Assembly: GCF_008000755.1 (NCBI RefSeq)
Contig: NZ_CP041690.1
Coordinates: 1,675,260 to 1,739,259, forward strand
DNA from: Youhaiella tibetensis
Lineage (GTDB): Bacteria; Pseudomonadota; Alphaproteobacteria; Rhizobiales; Devosiaceae
Direction of reading: 5' to 3'
DNA: 64,000 bases
Within the stretch, counting starts at the first letter, position 1, and each line of letters opens with the position of its first letter. The notes below the pieces were generated by a model. The model saw only the letters and a list, made by a program, of their open reading frames with translations. It was not told the DNA's origin and searched no databases. The translations under genes and the position numbers were made by a program. This document shows positions 38,937 through 49,474 of the stretch, one piece after another.

Positions 38937-39815
38937 ATGGCCGATAACGACAAGCAAACCGCCACCACCGGCCTCGAAGGCGTGCTCGACCGCATCCGCG
39001 TGATCCGCCGCGACCTGCCCCCCACGGCGGGACGCATCGCCGATTTCGTCCTCAACAACGCCAGCGACGTCGTCCACATGTCGGTGACCGAAGTCGCCGA
39101 AGGCGCGGGGGCCAGCGAGGGCAGCGTGGTGGGCTTCTGCCAGCTGCTGGGCGCGCGCGGCTTCCAGCAGATCAAGATCGCACTCGCCCGCGACCTGGTG
39201 CAGCCGGTCCAGTTCATCCACGAGGACCTGACGCCCGCCGACGATATCGGCACCGTGGTCGACAAGATCTTCCAGTCCGACCTCCAGGCGCTGACCGATA
39301 CGCAAAAGGCCCTCGACCGCAACGAGATGGCGCGCGCCGTCGCCACGATCCGCAAGGCCAAGCGGGTAGAAGTCTTCGGCATCGGCAGCGCCGCGCCCAT
39401 CGCCGAGGACACCAACTACCGGCTGCTGCGCATCGGCATCATGAGCCGGGTGAGCGTGGACAGCCACGTGCAGGCCATCACCGCCTCGCTCGCCGACAAG
39501 GACGTGGCTGTGATCACCATCTCCCATTCGGGCAGCACCACCGAGACGCTGGCGGCGACGCGGCTCGCCAAGGAGGCAGGGGCCACGACCATCGCTGTGA
39601 CCAATTTCGGCAAGTCGCCGCTACTGGCCTATACCGACATCGTGCTCAACACGCTGGCGCGCGAGACCCAGTTCCGCACCGAGGCCATGACCAGCCGCAT
39701 CGCGCAACTGGCCATCATCGACACGCTCATCGCGTGCCTGGCGTTGGCAGACTACGAGCGGGCGGTTTCCACCATCGGCAGCACGTTCGAAGTGCTCTCG
39801 ACCAAGCGGCTCTAG
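38937..39815 (+). CDS. MurR/RpiR-family transcriptional regulator
   Basis: 292 residues. An N-terminal RpiR helix-turn-helix domain (about 15-90, with TAGRIADFVLNNASDVVHMS) is followed by a SIS sugar-phosphate-binding domain (about 130-275, with VFGIGSAAPIAED and ISHSGSTTETL). SIS-domain regulators sense phosphosugars. It is cotranscribed with the HAD phosphatase and divergent from the peptide-family ABC operon, and likely controls both through the CTCAAT repeats. The last 4 bases overlap the convergent LacI gene in a shared CTAG. Confidence 0.9.
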   Translation: MADNDKQTATTGLEGVLDRIRVIRRDLPPTAGRIADFVLNNASDVVHMSVTEVAEGAGASEGSVVGFCQLLGARGFQQIKIALARDLVQPVQFIHEDLTPADDIGTVVDKIFQSDLQALTDTQKALDRNEMARAVATIRKAKRVEVFGIGSAAPIAEDTNYRLLRIGIMSRVSVDSHVQAITASLADKDVAVITISHSGSTTETLAATRLAKEAGATTIAVTNFGKSPLLAYTDIVLNTLARETQFRTEAMTSRIAQLAIIDTLIACLALADYERAVSTIGSTFEVLSTKRL

Positions 39816-40816
39816 AGGCCGCGGCAGGATTCCCGGACCTGCAGGCGCGGCGGCACGCGCACGATGCGCGGCGGTCCGGCATTCTCGCCCGAGATCCGGG
39901 CCAGCAGCAGTTCGGCGGCGTTGGCGGTGATGGCGGCGACGTCCTGGGTGAGCGAGGTGATGCTCGGCTTCCAGCCTTCGGCCGGATGAAAGCCATCGAA
40001 GCTGGCGACCGATACGTCCTCGGGTACGCGCAGCCCCATGTTCTTGAGCCCCGCCATCGTGCCGAGCAACTGCGCGATGTTAATGCAGGCGATCGCCGTG
40101 GGCGGGGAGGGCAGGGTCATCAACTGCTGCACGGCGGTAAAGGCGTGGTCGTACTTGTAGACCGGCCGGCGCACCAGGTCCTCGCGCACCGATACCCCTG
40201 CCTCGGCCATCGTGGCCCGGAACCCCTCGAGGCGCTCGTCTGACGGGGAAATCCCCGGCCGCCCAGCCAGGAACGAGATGTCGCGGTGCCCGAGCTTGAG
40301 CAGGTATCGCGTGATCAACTGCGCACCCAGGTGGTTGTCGTCGGCCACCGCATCGAACCGGCTGCCCGGAATGATGCGGTCGACGAGCACGGCAGGCGTG
40401 CGGATGGCGTCCGAGAGGCGCTCGGCATAATTGTCGCCATGGCTGGTGGCCGCGATGACGAGGCCGGCGACGCGGTGGGAGGAGAAGAGCTCGATCTCGC
40501 GCAGCTCCCGCTCGGGATCGTCCTCGTTGCTGGCGAACAGCATGTTGTAGCCGCGCGCCGAGAGCGCCGCCTGCATCGCCTTGGCGATATGGGCGGCCCA
40601 GGGGGTGGCGATGTCGGGGACGATAAGCCCGATGGTGGTGGAAACGCCCTTGCGCAGGTTTCGCGCCACGGGATCGGGGTGGTAACCCGCCTCCTCGACG
40701 GCGGCCCAGACGCGCTTCTGGAGCTCCTCGCTGACGGGGGCAGTGCCGTTGAGCGTGGCCGAAACGGTCGTGATCGATACGTTGGCGATCCGCGCCACAT
40801 CCTTGATGGTCGGCAA
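39812..40816 (-). CDS. LacI-family transcriptional regulator of the second peptide-family ABC operon
   Basis: 334 residues. The helix-turn-helix (TIKDVARIANVSITTVSATLN) begins at residue 3, directly after the TTG start at 40816, which sits 8 bases after AAAAGGAG; the frame upstream has no good start. The effector domain has IGLIVPDIATPWAAHI and a C-terminal QDVAAITANAAELLLARI. It faces the ABC operon at 41076 and the 259-base gap holds two copies of a LacI-type site. It probably represses the operon and itself. Peptide-family importers controlled by LacI regulators often carry sugars, which would fit. Confidence 0.89.
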   Translation of the reverse strand: MPTIKDVARIANVSITTVSATLNGTAPVSEELQKRVWAAVEEAGYHPDPVARNLRKGVSTTIGLIVPDIATPWAAHIAKAMQAALSARGYNMLFASNEDDPERELREIELFSSHRVAGLVIAATSHGDNYAERLSDAIRTPAVLVDRIIPGSRFDAVADDNHLGAQLITRYLLKLGHRDISFLAGRPGISPSDERLEGFRATMAEAGVSVREDLVRRPVYKYDHAFTAVQQLMTLPSPPTAIACINIAQLLGTMAGLKNMGLRVPEDVSVASFDGFHPAEGWKPSITSLTQDVAAITANAAELLLARISGENAGPPRIVRVPPRLQVRESCRGL

Positions 40817-40850
40817 TTCGACGCTCCTTTTGCCGGCTACACAAAGCCAA

Positions 40851-40864
40851 CGCAAATCGTTTCG
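40851..40864. promoter_or_regulatory. Candidate LacI-type operator, site 1
   Basis: CGCAAATCGTTTCG, 35 bases upstream of the LacI gene. It differs at one base from site 2 at 40961-40974. Central CG and AAxCGTTT halves are usual for LacI-family operators. Confidence 0.6.
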
Positions 40865-40960
40865 TCAACATCCAAATGTGCGTTTGTCGGCCGATAACGC
40901 AGCCTTCCCGGCGGCATTGACGAATTTTGTATCTTGCAGCCTCCCCACAGATTGGCTAAA

Positions 40961-40974
40961 CGCAAAACGTTTCG
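40961..40974. promoter_or_regulatory. Candidate LacI-type operator, site 2
   Basis: CGCAAAACGTTTCG, containing the perfect palindrome AAACGTTT at 40965-40972. It is 110 bases from site 1 and about 100 bases upstream of the binding-protein gene. Two sites this far apart could allow DNA looping by a LacI-type dimer pair. Confidence 0.65.
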
Positions 40975-41075
40975 TGCATTGCACAAGCCGGTGAAGTCAA
41001 TGCTATGAGTAGCAACCGGTTCGGTGATGCGTAACGATTTGTGCCGCCGAAGCGGCTGGGAGGAGAATAGACACG

Positions 41076-42656
41076 ATGCGAGTAAGATCGCTTGCCGCGG
41101 TGGCGCTGGCCGCCGCCCTGGTCCTGGGGGGATCGGTCGGGGCCAACGCAGAATCGGTTCTGCGGCTCCGCATGAACGGGGACATCAATTCGGTCGACCC
41201 GATCGCCACGACCAACTTCACGATTCGCAACAGCGCCTACCTGATCTACGACACGCTCTTTGCGCTCGATGCGAACTATCAGGTTCAGCCCCAGATGGCC
41301 GAGGGTTACACCCTCTCGGACGATCAGTTGACCTATACCATCACCCTGCGTGACGGCCTCAAGTTCCACGACGGCAGCCCGGTTACGGCCACCGACGTCG
41401 TGGCCTCGCTCGAACGCTGGGGAAAGGTGGACGGCCTGGGCAAGATCCTGTTCTCCAAGGCCGCCTCGCTCACCGCCGCCGATGACAAGACCGTCGTCCT
41501 GCAGATGAACGAGCCCTGGGGGCAGGTGCTGCCGGCGCTGGGCAAGATCTCGTCCAACGTCCCCTTCATCATGCCCGCGCGCCTCGCCGCGCAGGATCCG
41601 AGCGATCCGGTCAAGGAACCGATCGGGTCGGGCCCCTACAAGATGGTCGTGGATGAATGGGTGCCCGGTAGCGTCGCGGTCTACGAGAAGTTCGCCGACT
41701 ACGTGCCGCGGCCCGAGCCGGCCAGCATGGCCGCCGGCGGCAAGGTTGCCAATTTCGACCGCGTCGAAATCCGCTACATCCCGGATTCCGCCCAGGCTGT
41801 CGATGCGCTGCTCAATGGCGAGATCGACTGGATCGAGGACGTCGGCGCCGACCTGCTGCCGCTGTTCGACGGCTCGGACACGGCCCACATCCAGGTGTCG
41901 CCGCAGGCGGGCAACAGCCTCCAGCTGGTGGTCAACCACCTCAACCCGCCCTTCGACAATCCCAAGATCCGCCAGGCCCTGCAACTTGCCCTCGAGCAGC
42001 CGCCCTTCATGCAGGCCATCTTCGGGGAACAGACGCAGCTCTACCAGATCTGCGCGGCTGTCTTCTTCTGCGGCACGCCGTTCGAGAGCGACATCAACAC
42101 CGATCGCATCCTTCACCGCGACGTGGATCAGGCCAAGGCGCTGCTCGCCGAAGCCGGCTATGACGGCACCCCCGTCTTCCTGCCGCACGTCACCGACATT
42201 CCGTTCCACGACCACGCCTATTCGGTCCTCAAGCCCATGCTCCAGGAAGCCGGGTTCAAGGTCGATGAGCAGATGACGGACTGGGCTTCGGTCTCCACCC
42301 GCCGCGCCAGCAAAGAGCCGGTGGACAAGGGCGGCTGGAACGTCTTCTTCACCGGCTGGGGTTTTGTCGACCAGTCCAACCCGATGACCAACGTCTACGT
42401 CGCCGGCCAGGGGCTCAACGGCTGGTTCGGCTGGGCGGATTCGGCCGAGCTGCGCGACCTGCGCGTCAAGTTCGCCGAAACCACCGACCCGGGCGAGCAG
42501 AAGCAGCTCGCAGAAGACATGCAGCGCGTTGCCTACGATCTGGTACCGTTCGTGCCGCTCGGACAGGCCTCCATCGCCCAGGGCGTGGCGAGCAACCTTG
42601 AAGGCTTCATCGAAAGCCCCGTTCCCTTCTTCTGGAACGTCAAGCGCAAGGACTAG
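41076..42656 (+). CDS. Extracellular substrate-binding protein, family 5
   Basis: 526 residues. A signal peptide of about 25 residues ends in ANA. The mature protein has the DppA-like pattern: LRMNGDINSVDPIATTNF, YTITLRDGLKFHDGSPVTA and IGSGPYKMVVDEW. Two Cys residues near 330 (ICAAVFFCGTPFESD) may form a disulfide, as in several proteins of this group. It is the first gene of a rightward operon with two permeases, two ATPases and a hydrolase. GGGAGGAG precedes the ATG. The ligand is not known. Confidence 0.92.
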   Translation: MRVRSLAAVALAAALVLGGSVGANAESVLRLRMNGDINSVDPIATTNFTIRNSAYLIYDTLFALDANYQVQPQMAEGYTLSDDQLTYTITLRDGLKFHDGSPVTATDVVASLERWGKVDGLGKILFSKAASLTAADDKTVVLQMNEPWGQVLPALGKISSNVPFIMPARLAAQDPSDPVKEPIGSGPYKMVVDEWVPGSVAVYEKFADYVPRPEPASMAAGGKVANFDRVEIRYIPDSAQAVDALLNGEIDWIEDVGADLLPLFDGSDTAHIQVSPQAGNSLQLVVNHLNPPFDNPKIRQALQLALEQPPFMQAIFGEQTQLYQICAAVFFCGTPFESDINTDRILHRDVDQAKALLAEAGYDGTPVFLPHVTDIPFHDHAYSVLKPMLQEAGFKVDEQMTDWASVSTRRASKEPVDKGGWNVFFTGWGFVDQSNPMTNVYVAGQGLNGWFGWADSAELRDLRVKFAETTDPGEQKQLAEDMQRVAYDLVPFVPLGQASIAQGVASNLEGFIESPVPFFWNVKRKD

Positions 42657-42666
42657 GCCCGCTGGA

Positions 42667-42694
42667 CGGGTTGCCCGGACACCCGGGCAGCCCG
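42667..42694 (+). promoter_or_regulatory. Intercistronic stem-loop between binding-protein and permease genes
   Basis: A 12-bp stem with a single G-T pair (42667-42678 with 42683-42694) and a 4-base loop, 10 bases after the binding-protein stop. No T-tract follows. It is placed exactly like the hairpins at 10364 and 33581 in the other ABC operons. Confidence 0.62.
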
Positions 42695-42716
42695 CGACGG
42701 GGAGGGGACCGCACCA

Positions 42717-43658
42717 ATGCTCAACTACATCGCCGGCCGAATTGCCTCGGCCATTCCCATCCTGCTTCTGGTGGCGATCTTCATCTTCTCACTGGTCAAC
42801 GTGACACCCGGCGATCCGGCTGTGCTGATTGCCGGGGACAACGCGACGCCCGCCCAGGTCGAAGCCATCCGCGAGCGGCTGCGCCTGGACGAACCTCTCC
42901 CCGTCCGCTTCTTCGTCTGGGCTGGCAACGCTGTGCGGCTCGACCTGGGCGAGTCGATCTATTCGAGCCAGCCGGTGACGCGACTCATCGCCCAGCGGCT
43001 CGAACCCACCTTCGTGCTGGCGACGGTGACGCTGATCCTGACGATCCTCATCGCGCTGCCACTCGGCGTGGTCGCGGCCTGGAAATCCAACACCTGGATC
43101 GACCGCTCCATCATGGCTTTCGCCGTGCTCGGCTTCTCGGTACCCGTATTCGTGATCGGCTACCTGCTGGTCTACGTCTTCTCGGTCAGGCTCAAGTGGC
43201 TGCCGGTGCAAGGCTATAGCCCGCTTGCCGATGGCGTATTGGGCACGTTGCGCAGCGTCGCGCTGCCCTCGCTTGCCCTGGCGCTGGTCTTCGCCGCGCT
43301 CATCGCCCGGGTCACCCGCGCGGCGCTGCTCGAAGTCCTCAGCGAGAACCACATTCGCACCGCCCGCGCCAAGGGACTTTCGACCTGGCGCATCCTCGTG
43401 ATCCACGCCCTCAAGAACGCCGGCGTGCCGGTGATCACCGTCATCGGCATCGGCTTCGCCACCCTCATCGGCGGGGTGGTGGTGACCGAGTCCGTGTTCA
43501 ATATCCCCGGAATCGGGCGCCTCACCGTCGATGCCATCACCCGGCGCGATTATCCGGTGGTGCAGGGCGTCATTCTCTTCTTCTCGGTCCTGCTCATCGT
43601 GATCAACATTCTTGTCGACCTGAGCTACGCGCTCTTCGACCCGCGCGTGAAGGGCTGA
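42717..43658 (+). CDS. ABC transporter permease, DppB type
   Basis: 313 residues with six membrane spans; the first is at about 10-30, followed by a periplasmic loop with NVTPGDPAVLIAGDNA. The coupling loop RTARAKGLSTWRILVIHALKN lies near residue 215. It pairs with the DppC-type protein encoded 3 bases downstream. A GGGGAGGGG ribosome site precedes the ATG. Confidence 0.93.
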   Translation: MLNYIAGRIASAIPILLLVAIFIFSLVNVTPGDPAVLIAGDNATPAQVEAIRERLRLDEPLPVRFFVWAGNAVRLDLGESIYSSQPVTRLIAQRLEPTFVLATVTLILTILIALPLGVVAAWKSNTWIDRSIMAFAVLGFSVPVFVIGYLLVYVFSVRLKWLPVQGYSPLADGVLGTLRSVALPSLALALVFAALIARVTRAALLEVLSENHIRTARAKGLSTWRILVIHALKNAGVPVITVIGIGFATLIGGVVVTESVFNIPGIGRLTVDAITRRDYPVVQGVILFFSVLLIVINILVDLSYALFDPRVKG

Positions 43659-43661
43659 CCC

Positions 43662-44530
43662 ATGGCCATGCTTCAAGCCGCCGTCCGCGAGCCCGGCGCC
43701 GCGCGCCTGCTGCGCTATGCCCGCCGCAACCCGGCCACCACCATCTGCTGCCTCATTCTCCTGGCTCTGCTGCTGGTCGCCGTCTTCGCCCCGCTGATCG
43801 CGGGCGATCCGATCAAGATCGATCCGGCACGCCGCCTGACGCCACCGGATGCCGAAGCGATCTGGGGCCGCGACCACCTGGGACGCGACGTCTTCGCCCG
43901 CGCCATCTACGGCACCCGCATTTCCATGCTGGTCGGATTCTCCGTGGCGTTCCTGACCACGGTGCTGGGCGTCACCATCGGCATCTATGCGGGGCTCTCG
44001 CGCATCGGGAGCCTCGTGGTCATGCGCCTAACCGACGCCATGATGGCCATTCCGGCAATCCTGCTCGCCATCGCCTTCGCCTCGATCCTCAATGCGGGGC
44101 TGGTGACGGTTATCATCGCGATCACCATTCCCGAAGTGCCGCGCATGGTCCGCTTGGTACGTTCGGTGGTGCTGGGAGTACGCAACCAGCCGCACGTCAC
44201 GGCGGCCATCTCGATCGGCACCTCCGGGCTGCCGCTGGTCTGGCGCCATATCCTGCCCAACACCATGGGCCCCGTCCTCGTCCAGGCCACCTATGCCTGC
44301 GCGTCGGCGATCATCGCCTCGGCCGTGCTGAGCTTCCTGGGCGTCGGTATTTCGCCGGAGGTGCCGAGCTGGGGCGGCATGATGGCCGACGCCCGCTCGG
44401 TCTTCCGCCTCCACCCCATGCTCATGCTCTATCCGGGTGTGCTGCTGTCGCTGCTGGTGCTGTCGGTCAACATCCTTGGCGATCGGCTCAGCGATGCGCT
44501 CGACCCGCGCAAGAGCCGGAGGGGCGCCCT

Positions 44531-44534
<4 letters not shown>
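43662..44534 (+). CDS. ABC transporter permease, DppC type
   Basis: 290 residues. It has a short cytoplasmic N-terminus, a first span at about 27-48, then the family mark IWGRDHLGRDVFARAIYG and the coupling loop AAISIGTSGLPLVWRHILPN near 190. It is translationally coupled to the next ATPase gene by a 4-base overlap (44531-44534). Confidence 0.93.
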
Positions 44535-45543
<1,009 letters not shown>

Positions 45544-45547
<4 letters not shown>

Positions 45548-46560
45548 CCGAGACGCCGTTTCTATCGTTGCGCGGGATCGGCAAGACCTATGCGCTGGGG
45601 CGCTCCCATTTCGGCGGGCCCCAGAGGTTCCTGCATGCCGTCGATGACGTGACACTCGATGTTCGCCGTGGCGAGACGCTGGGGCTGGTCGGCGAAAGCG
45701 GCTGCGGCAAGTCTTCGCTCGCCCGCGTCATCATGCAGCTCGAACGACCTACGGCCGGAACCATGGCCATGGACGGCATCGATCCGACGCAGTTGGGGCG
45801 TCGCGCCCTCAAGGACGCGCGCCGCAACTTCCAGATGATCTTTCAGGATCCCTATGCCTCGCTCAACCCGCGCATGAAGGTACGCGCCATCATCGCCGAG
45901 GTGCTGCGCAACTACCGGACGGGCAGCGAGGACGAGATCGCCGCGCGCGTCGAGGAACTGGCGGGGCAGGTGGGGCTGGGCCGGCACCTCCTCGATCGGT
46001 TCCCGCATGAACTCTCGGGCGGCCAGTGCCAGCGCATCGGCATTGCCCGGGCCATCGCGCTCAAGCCGCGCCTGATCGTGGCGGACGAGCCGGTTTCGGC
46101 GCTCGACGTCTCCATCCAGGCGCAGATCCTCAACCTCATCGTGCGCCTTCAGGCCGAGATGGGGCTGACGCTGGTCTTCGTTTCCCACGACATGTCGGTA
46201 GTTTCGCACGTAGCCGACCGGGTTGCCGTCATGTACCTGGGTCGCATCGTGGAAATGGGCGAGACCGACGCCATCTTCAACGCGCCGTCCCATCCCTATA
46301 CCCGTACGCTGCTTGCGGCGGTGCCGAGCCCGACGCCGGCGGCGCGAACCGGCGCGCTCTCGCTCAAGGGCGAACTGCCCAGCCCGCTCAACCCACCCAG
46401 CGGGTGCCATTTCCGCACCCGCTGCCCGTACGCCACCGATCGGTGCGCGGCCGAACGCCCGATGCTGCGCCCTATCCAGGGCGGCCGGCAGGTGGCCTGC
46501 CACTTTGCCGAAGCCTTTCCGACCAACCCGACCAAGTCATTCGAGACCGTCCATGCCTGA
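45544..46560 (+). CDS. Peptide-family ABC transporter ATP-binding protein, DppF type
   Basis: 338 residues. Walker [11 protein letters not shown]-loop IFQDPYASLNP, signature LSGGQCQR, Walker B ADEPVSALDVS and SHDMSVVSH are present. The C-terminus holds the usual CHFRTRCPYATDRC cluster. It overlaps the hydrolase gene downstream by 8 bases, so the hydrolase belongs to the operon. Confidence 0.93.
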
Positions 46561-47290
46561 TCCGCTCGTCCTGCTACCCGGCCTCCAGTCCGACGACCGG
46601 TCATGGTTTTACCAGCTCGAGCATTTCGGCCGCTCGCGCCAGGTCATCGTCCCCAAGGGGCAGCAGTATTGCGATACCATCGCGGAGATGACCGACGTGG
46701 TGTTCGAGCAATTGCCCGAGCGCTTCCATCTCGCTGCCTGGTCGATGGGCGGCTACATCGCTCTCGCCATGATGCCACGCCTCTTGGGGCGCATGGCGAG
46801 CCTGATACTGGTGGGCACCTCCGCGCGCCCCGAGGACCCCGCCAGCACCCCGCGTCGCCGCGACCTGCTGGCACTGGCCGAACGCGAGGGAATCGAGGTC
46901 GCTTCGCTCAGGAGTTCGGCCCACAGCACCCTCGACATCGAGGCCGTGGCGCCCGAGGTCCGGGCGGGCCTGCTCCTGACCTGGACCGAGCTCGGGCTCG
47001 ACGCCTATCGCAAGCAGCAGCACGCGATCATCGAACGGCCCGATACCCGGGCCAATCTCGGCATGGTCGATTGCCCGACGCTAATAATCGTGGGCGAGGC
47101 CGACCAGACGACGCCACCGGACTGCGCCCGGGAAATGCACGCCGCCATTCCCGGTTCGCACCTGCACGTCATCGAACGCAGCGGCCATTGCGTTCCCTTC
47201 GAGCGCCCGGAGCTCTTCAACCAGATCCTCGATGACTGGCTCCTGGCGCAGGACCATGCCGAGGGGGAAATGCGGCGTCAGCAGGGGTGA
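46553..47290 (+). CDS. Alpha/beta-fold hydrolase in ABC operon
   Basis: 245 residues. It has the nucleophile elbow AWSMGGY (Ser near 64), an acidic residue in GEADQTTPP near 185 and the catalytic His in RSGHCVPFERPE near 207, so a complete triad. No signal peptide is present, so it is cytoplasmic. It would hydrolyse an ester, lactone or similar bond. The 8-base overlap with the DppF-type gene suggests that it acts on what the importer brings in. The chemical nature of the substrate is unknown. Confidence 0.87.
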   Translation: MPDPLVLLPGLQSDDRSWFYQLEHFGRSRQVIVPKGQQYCDTIAEMTDVVFEQLPERFHLAAWSMGGYIALAMMPRLLGRMASLILVGTSARPEDPASTPRRRDLLALAEREGIEVASLRSSAHSTLDIEAVAPEVRAGLLLTWTELGLDAYRKQQHAIIERPDTRANLGMVDCPTLIIVGEADQTTPPDCAREMHAAIPGSHLHVIERSGHCVPFERPELFNQILDDWLLAQDHAEGEMRRQQG

Positions 47291-47379
47291 GCGAAAGGGG
47301 CATTGCCGCGGCGGTTCGGCGCGCCTATGTCAGTTGATGGGCGCGGCCCTTGGGGGATGATTGATCGCGGGAGGCAAGG

Positions 47380-47706
47380 ATGCCACTCGAAGAAGCCCTT
47401 GAAGCCGAATTTCATCAACGCATGCTGGCCGTCTACGAGCACTGCTCGGAACATGGCTACTATCCACGCAGGTTCCGCGAACACGTCGCCGATAGCGGCG
47501 GGCTCGCGGTGGCCCATGCCCTGATGGCCGCACCGGTCTCGCAGGGCCTGGTTCGTCTCTACGCCATGGGGCTGCCCGAACTTTCCGTCGAGGCGCTCGT
47601 GCTGGAGAGCAGGTTCGAGCCTCTGTTCTCGCCGGCCGAGCGGCATGCGGCGCAGGATCATCTGGATTCTGTGGCCGAAAGCAGGTTGCTTTCGGGGCAC
47701 CAGTAG
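47380..47706 (+). CDS. Conserved-looking small protein of unknown function
   Basis: 108 residues, predicted soluble and mostly helical. Notable segments are PVSQGLVRLYAMG and LSVEALVLESRFEPLF. I have a loose memory of similar sequences in other bacteria but cannot name a family. The ATG at 47380 follows GGGAGGCAAGG at good spacing, which supports real translation. It stands alone between the ABC operon and the convergent exporter genes. Confidence 0.65.
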   Translation: MPLEEALEAEFHQRMLAVYEHCSEHGYYPRRFREHVADSGGLAVAHALMAAPVSQGLVRLYAMGLPELSVEALVLESRFEPLFSPAERHAAQDHLDSVAESRLLSGHQ

Positions 47707-47716
47707 CGCTGGAGCG

Positions 47717-49474
47717 TCAGCTCGTCATCGCGCCGTGCATGAGCATGTCGAGCGCATTCTCCATCGAGCCGGCCCGCGTGACCGCGCCACCGTTGACGAA
47801 GAAGATTTCGTCGGCGTCATCGATGGTGTTGAGGCGGTGCGCGATGACCACCTTGGTGGTGGTCTTGGGCAACTGGCCGAGGATCTCATCGAGCAATTGC
47901 TCGGTGACCGTATCGATATTGGCGGTCGCCTCATCGAGGATCAGCAGTTCCGGATTGCGCAGGGCGGCGCGCACGAAGGCCACCAACTGCTTTTGCCCCA
48001 GGCTCATCGCGTCGCTCGATGAGGTGACGGCGGTATCCAGCCCATTGTCGAACCGCGCCAGCAAGCGCGAAAGGCCGGCTGCATCGAGCCGGCTCGTCAG
48101 TTCCTCGTTGCTCGCCGAAACGAGGGCCGGATTGCCGTAGCGGATGTTGTCGCGCACCGTGCCGGTGAAGAGAAACGGCTCCTGGAGGATGAACCCGATC
48201 TTGGCCGCGCGCTCCTCGGGCGTGAAGCTTCGGATGTCGCGGCCATCGAGCATCACCCGCCCGTGCGTGGGATCGAAAAGGCGGGCCATGAGGGACGCGG
48301 TAGTGGTCTTGCCGCCGCCGGTGGGACCGATCATGGCGTAGGTCTTCCCCCGCTCGAGCGCAAAGCTTACGGACCGCAGCACGTCCTCGCCGTCCGGGTA
48401 GTGGAACGATACGTCCTCGAACGCGAGCACGGCGTCCGAAGCGGACGGTACGGCGGCGATCACCTTCATGTCCGAAGTCATCGCCAGCACCTCGGAAATG
48501 CGGTCGAGACCGGCCAATGCCAGTTGCAGCGAGGCCCAGATGGTCGCGATCTGCCGGAGGGGATTGTAGAAATTGTTGACGTAGAGCAGGAAGCCGATCA
48601 AGAGGCCAACGCTCAGCTCGCCCTGGCCGATCAGGGTAATGCCATAGGCCAGCACCACCAGCTGCCCCAGGTTCGAGGCCAAGCCATAGAGCGGAATGAA
48701 GAGGTTGCTCGCCACCCCCGCGCGTGTCGAGGCCTGGTAGTTGGCGTCGTTGGCCAGGCCAAAGGCAGTGCGGAAATAGTCGAGGCGGTTGAAGGCGACG
48801 ATGACCTTGAAGTTGGCAAGGCTCTCCTGAACCTCCCCGCTCAAGCTGCCCAGCGTCTGGAGGCTCTTGAAGCTCGCGCGCTTCACCCAGCCCGAGATGA
48901 GCTGGGTCACGCCCAGGACCAGCACGGCTGGCACAAGAGCGGCCGCGCCGAGCCGGGGATTGAGCGTGAGCAGCAGGATGCCGGCGCCCACGATCAGCAC
49001 CGAGTTGCCCAGGAACTGCATGAGCGCCTGCGCGAAGAACTGGTTGAGCTTGTCGGTATCGTTGTTGATGCGCGAGATCAGGTCGCCCGCGCGGTTCTGG
49101 TTGAAGAACCCGACGGGCAGCTCCTGGAGTTTGGTGAAGAGCGCATTGCGTAGGTTGAAGAGGACGCGACGGCCCAATCCGCCCATGGTGCGCGTCTGCG
49201 TGTAGCCGGAGCCCAGTCCCACGAGGAAGACCACCAGCAGCAGGCCCGACCAGGTGAAGAGCCCGCGATAGTCGCCCGCCGCGATGAAACTGTCCACGAT
49301 GTGGCTGATGATCAGCGGGGTCGACAGCGTGGTGGCCGAAGTGAGGAGGATGGCGCCGAACGCGAGCGCGATCACGCGCCCTTCGCCTTTCAGCAGCGGC
49401 AGCAGCCGGCCCAGGGAAACCCAGATCGACTCGGTCGAGGTGCTCGCACCGCTGGTATTAAGCTTGTAGCTCAT
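47717..49474 (-). CDS. Heterodimeric ABC exporter subunit with intact catalytic Glu
   Basis: 585 residues: a six-span exporter membrane domain (about 30-325) and a nucleotide-binding domain. Walker A GPTGGGKT is at 383-390, Walker B has D514-E515, and the switch His lies in VIAHRLNTI. The signature is MSLGQ (490-494) instead of LSGGQ. In heterodimeric exporters of the TM287/288 kind this combination is expected of the subunit that supplies the good Walker motifs and the weak signature. Its gene overlaps the partner gene upstream by 17 bases. It probably exports lipids, drugs or peptides; the substrate is unknown. Confidence 0.9.
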   Translation of the reverse strand: MSYKLNTSGASTSTESIWVSLGRLLPLLKGEGRVIALAFGAILLTSATTLSTPLIISHIVDSFIAAGDYRGLFTWSGLLLVVFLVGLGSGYTQTRTMGGLGRRVLFNLRNALFTKLQELPVGFFNQNRAGDLISRINNDTDKLNQFFAQALMQFLGNSVLIVGAGILLLTLNPRLGAAALVPAVLVLGVTQLISGWVKRASFKSLQTLGSLSGEVQESLANFKVIVAFNRLDYFRTAFGLANDANYQASTRAGVASNLFIPLYGLASNLGQLVVLAYGITLIGQGELSVGLLIGFLLYVNNFYNPLRQIATIWASLQLALAGLDRISEVLAMTSDMKVIAAVPSASDAVLAFEDVSFHYPDGEDVLRSVSFALERGKTYAMIGPTGGGKTTTASLMARLFDPTHGRVMLDGRDIRSFTPEERAAKIGFILQEPFLFTGTVRDNIRYGNPALVSASNEELTSRLDAAGLSRLLARFDNGLDTAVTSSSDAMSLGQKQLVAFVRAALRNPELLILDEATANIDTVTEQLLDEILGQLPKTTTKVVIAHRLNTIDDADEIFFVNGGAVTRAGSMENALDMLMHGAMTS

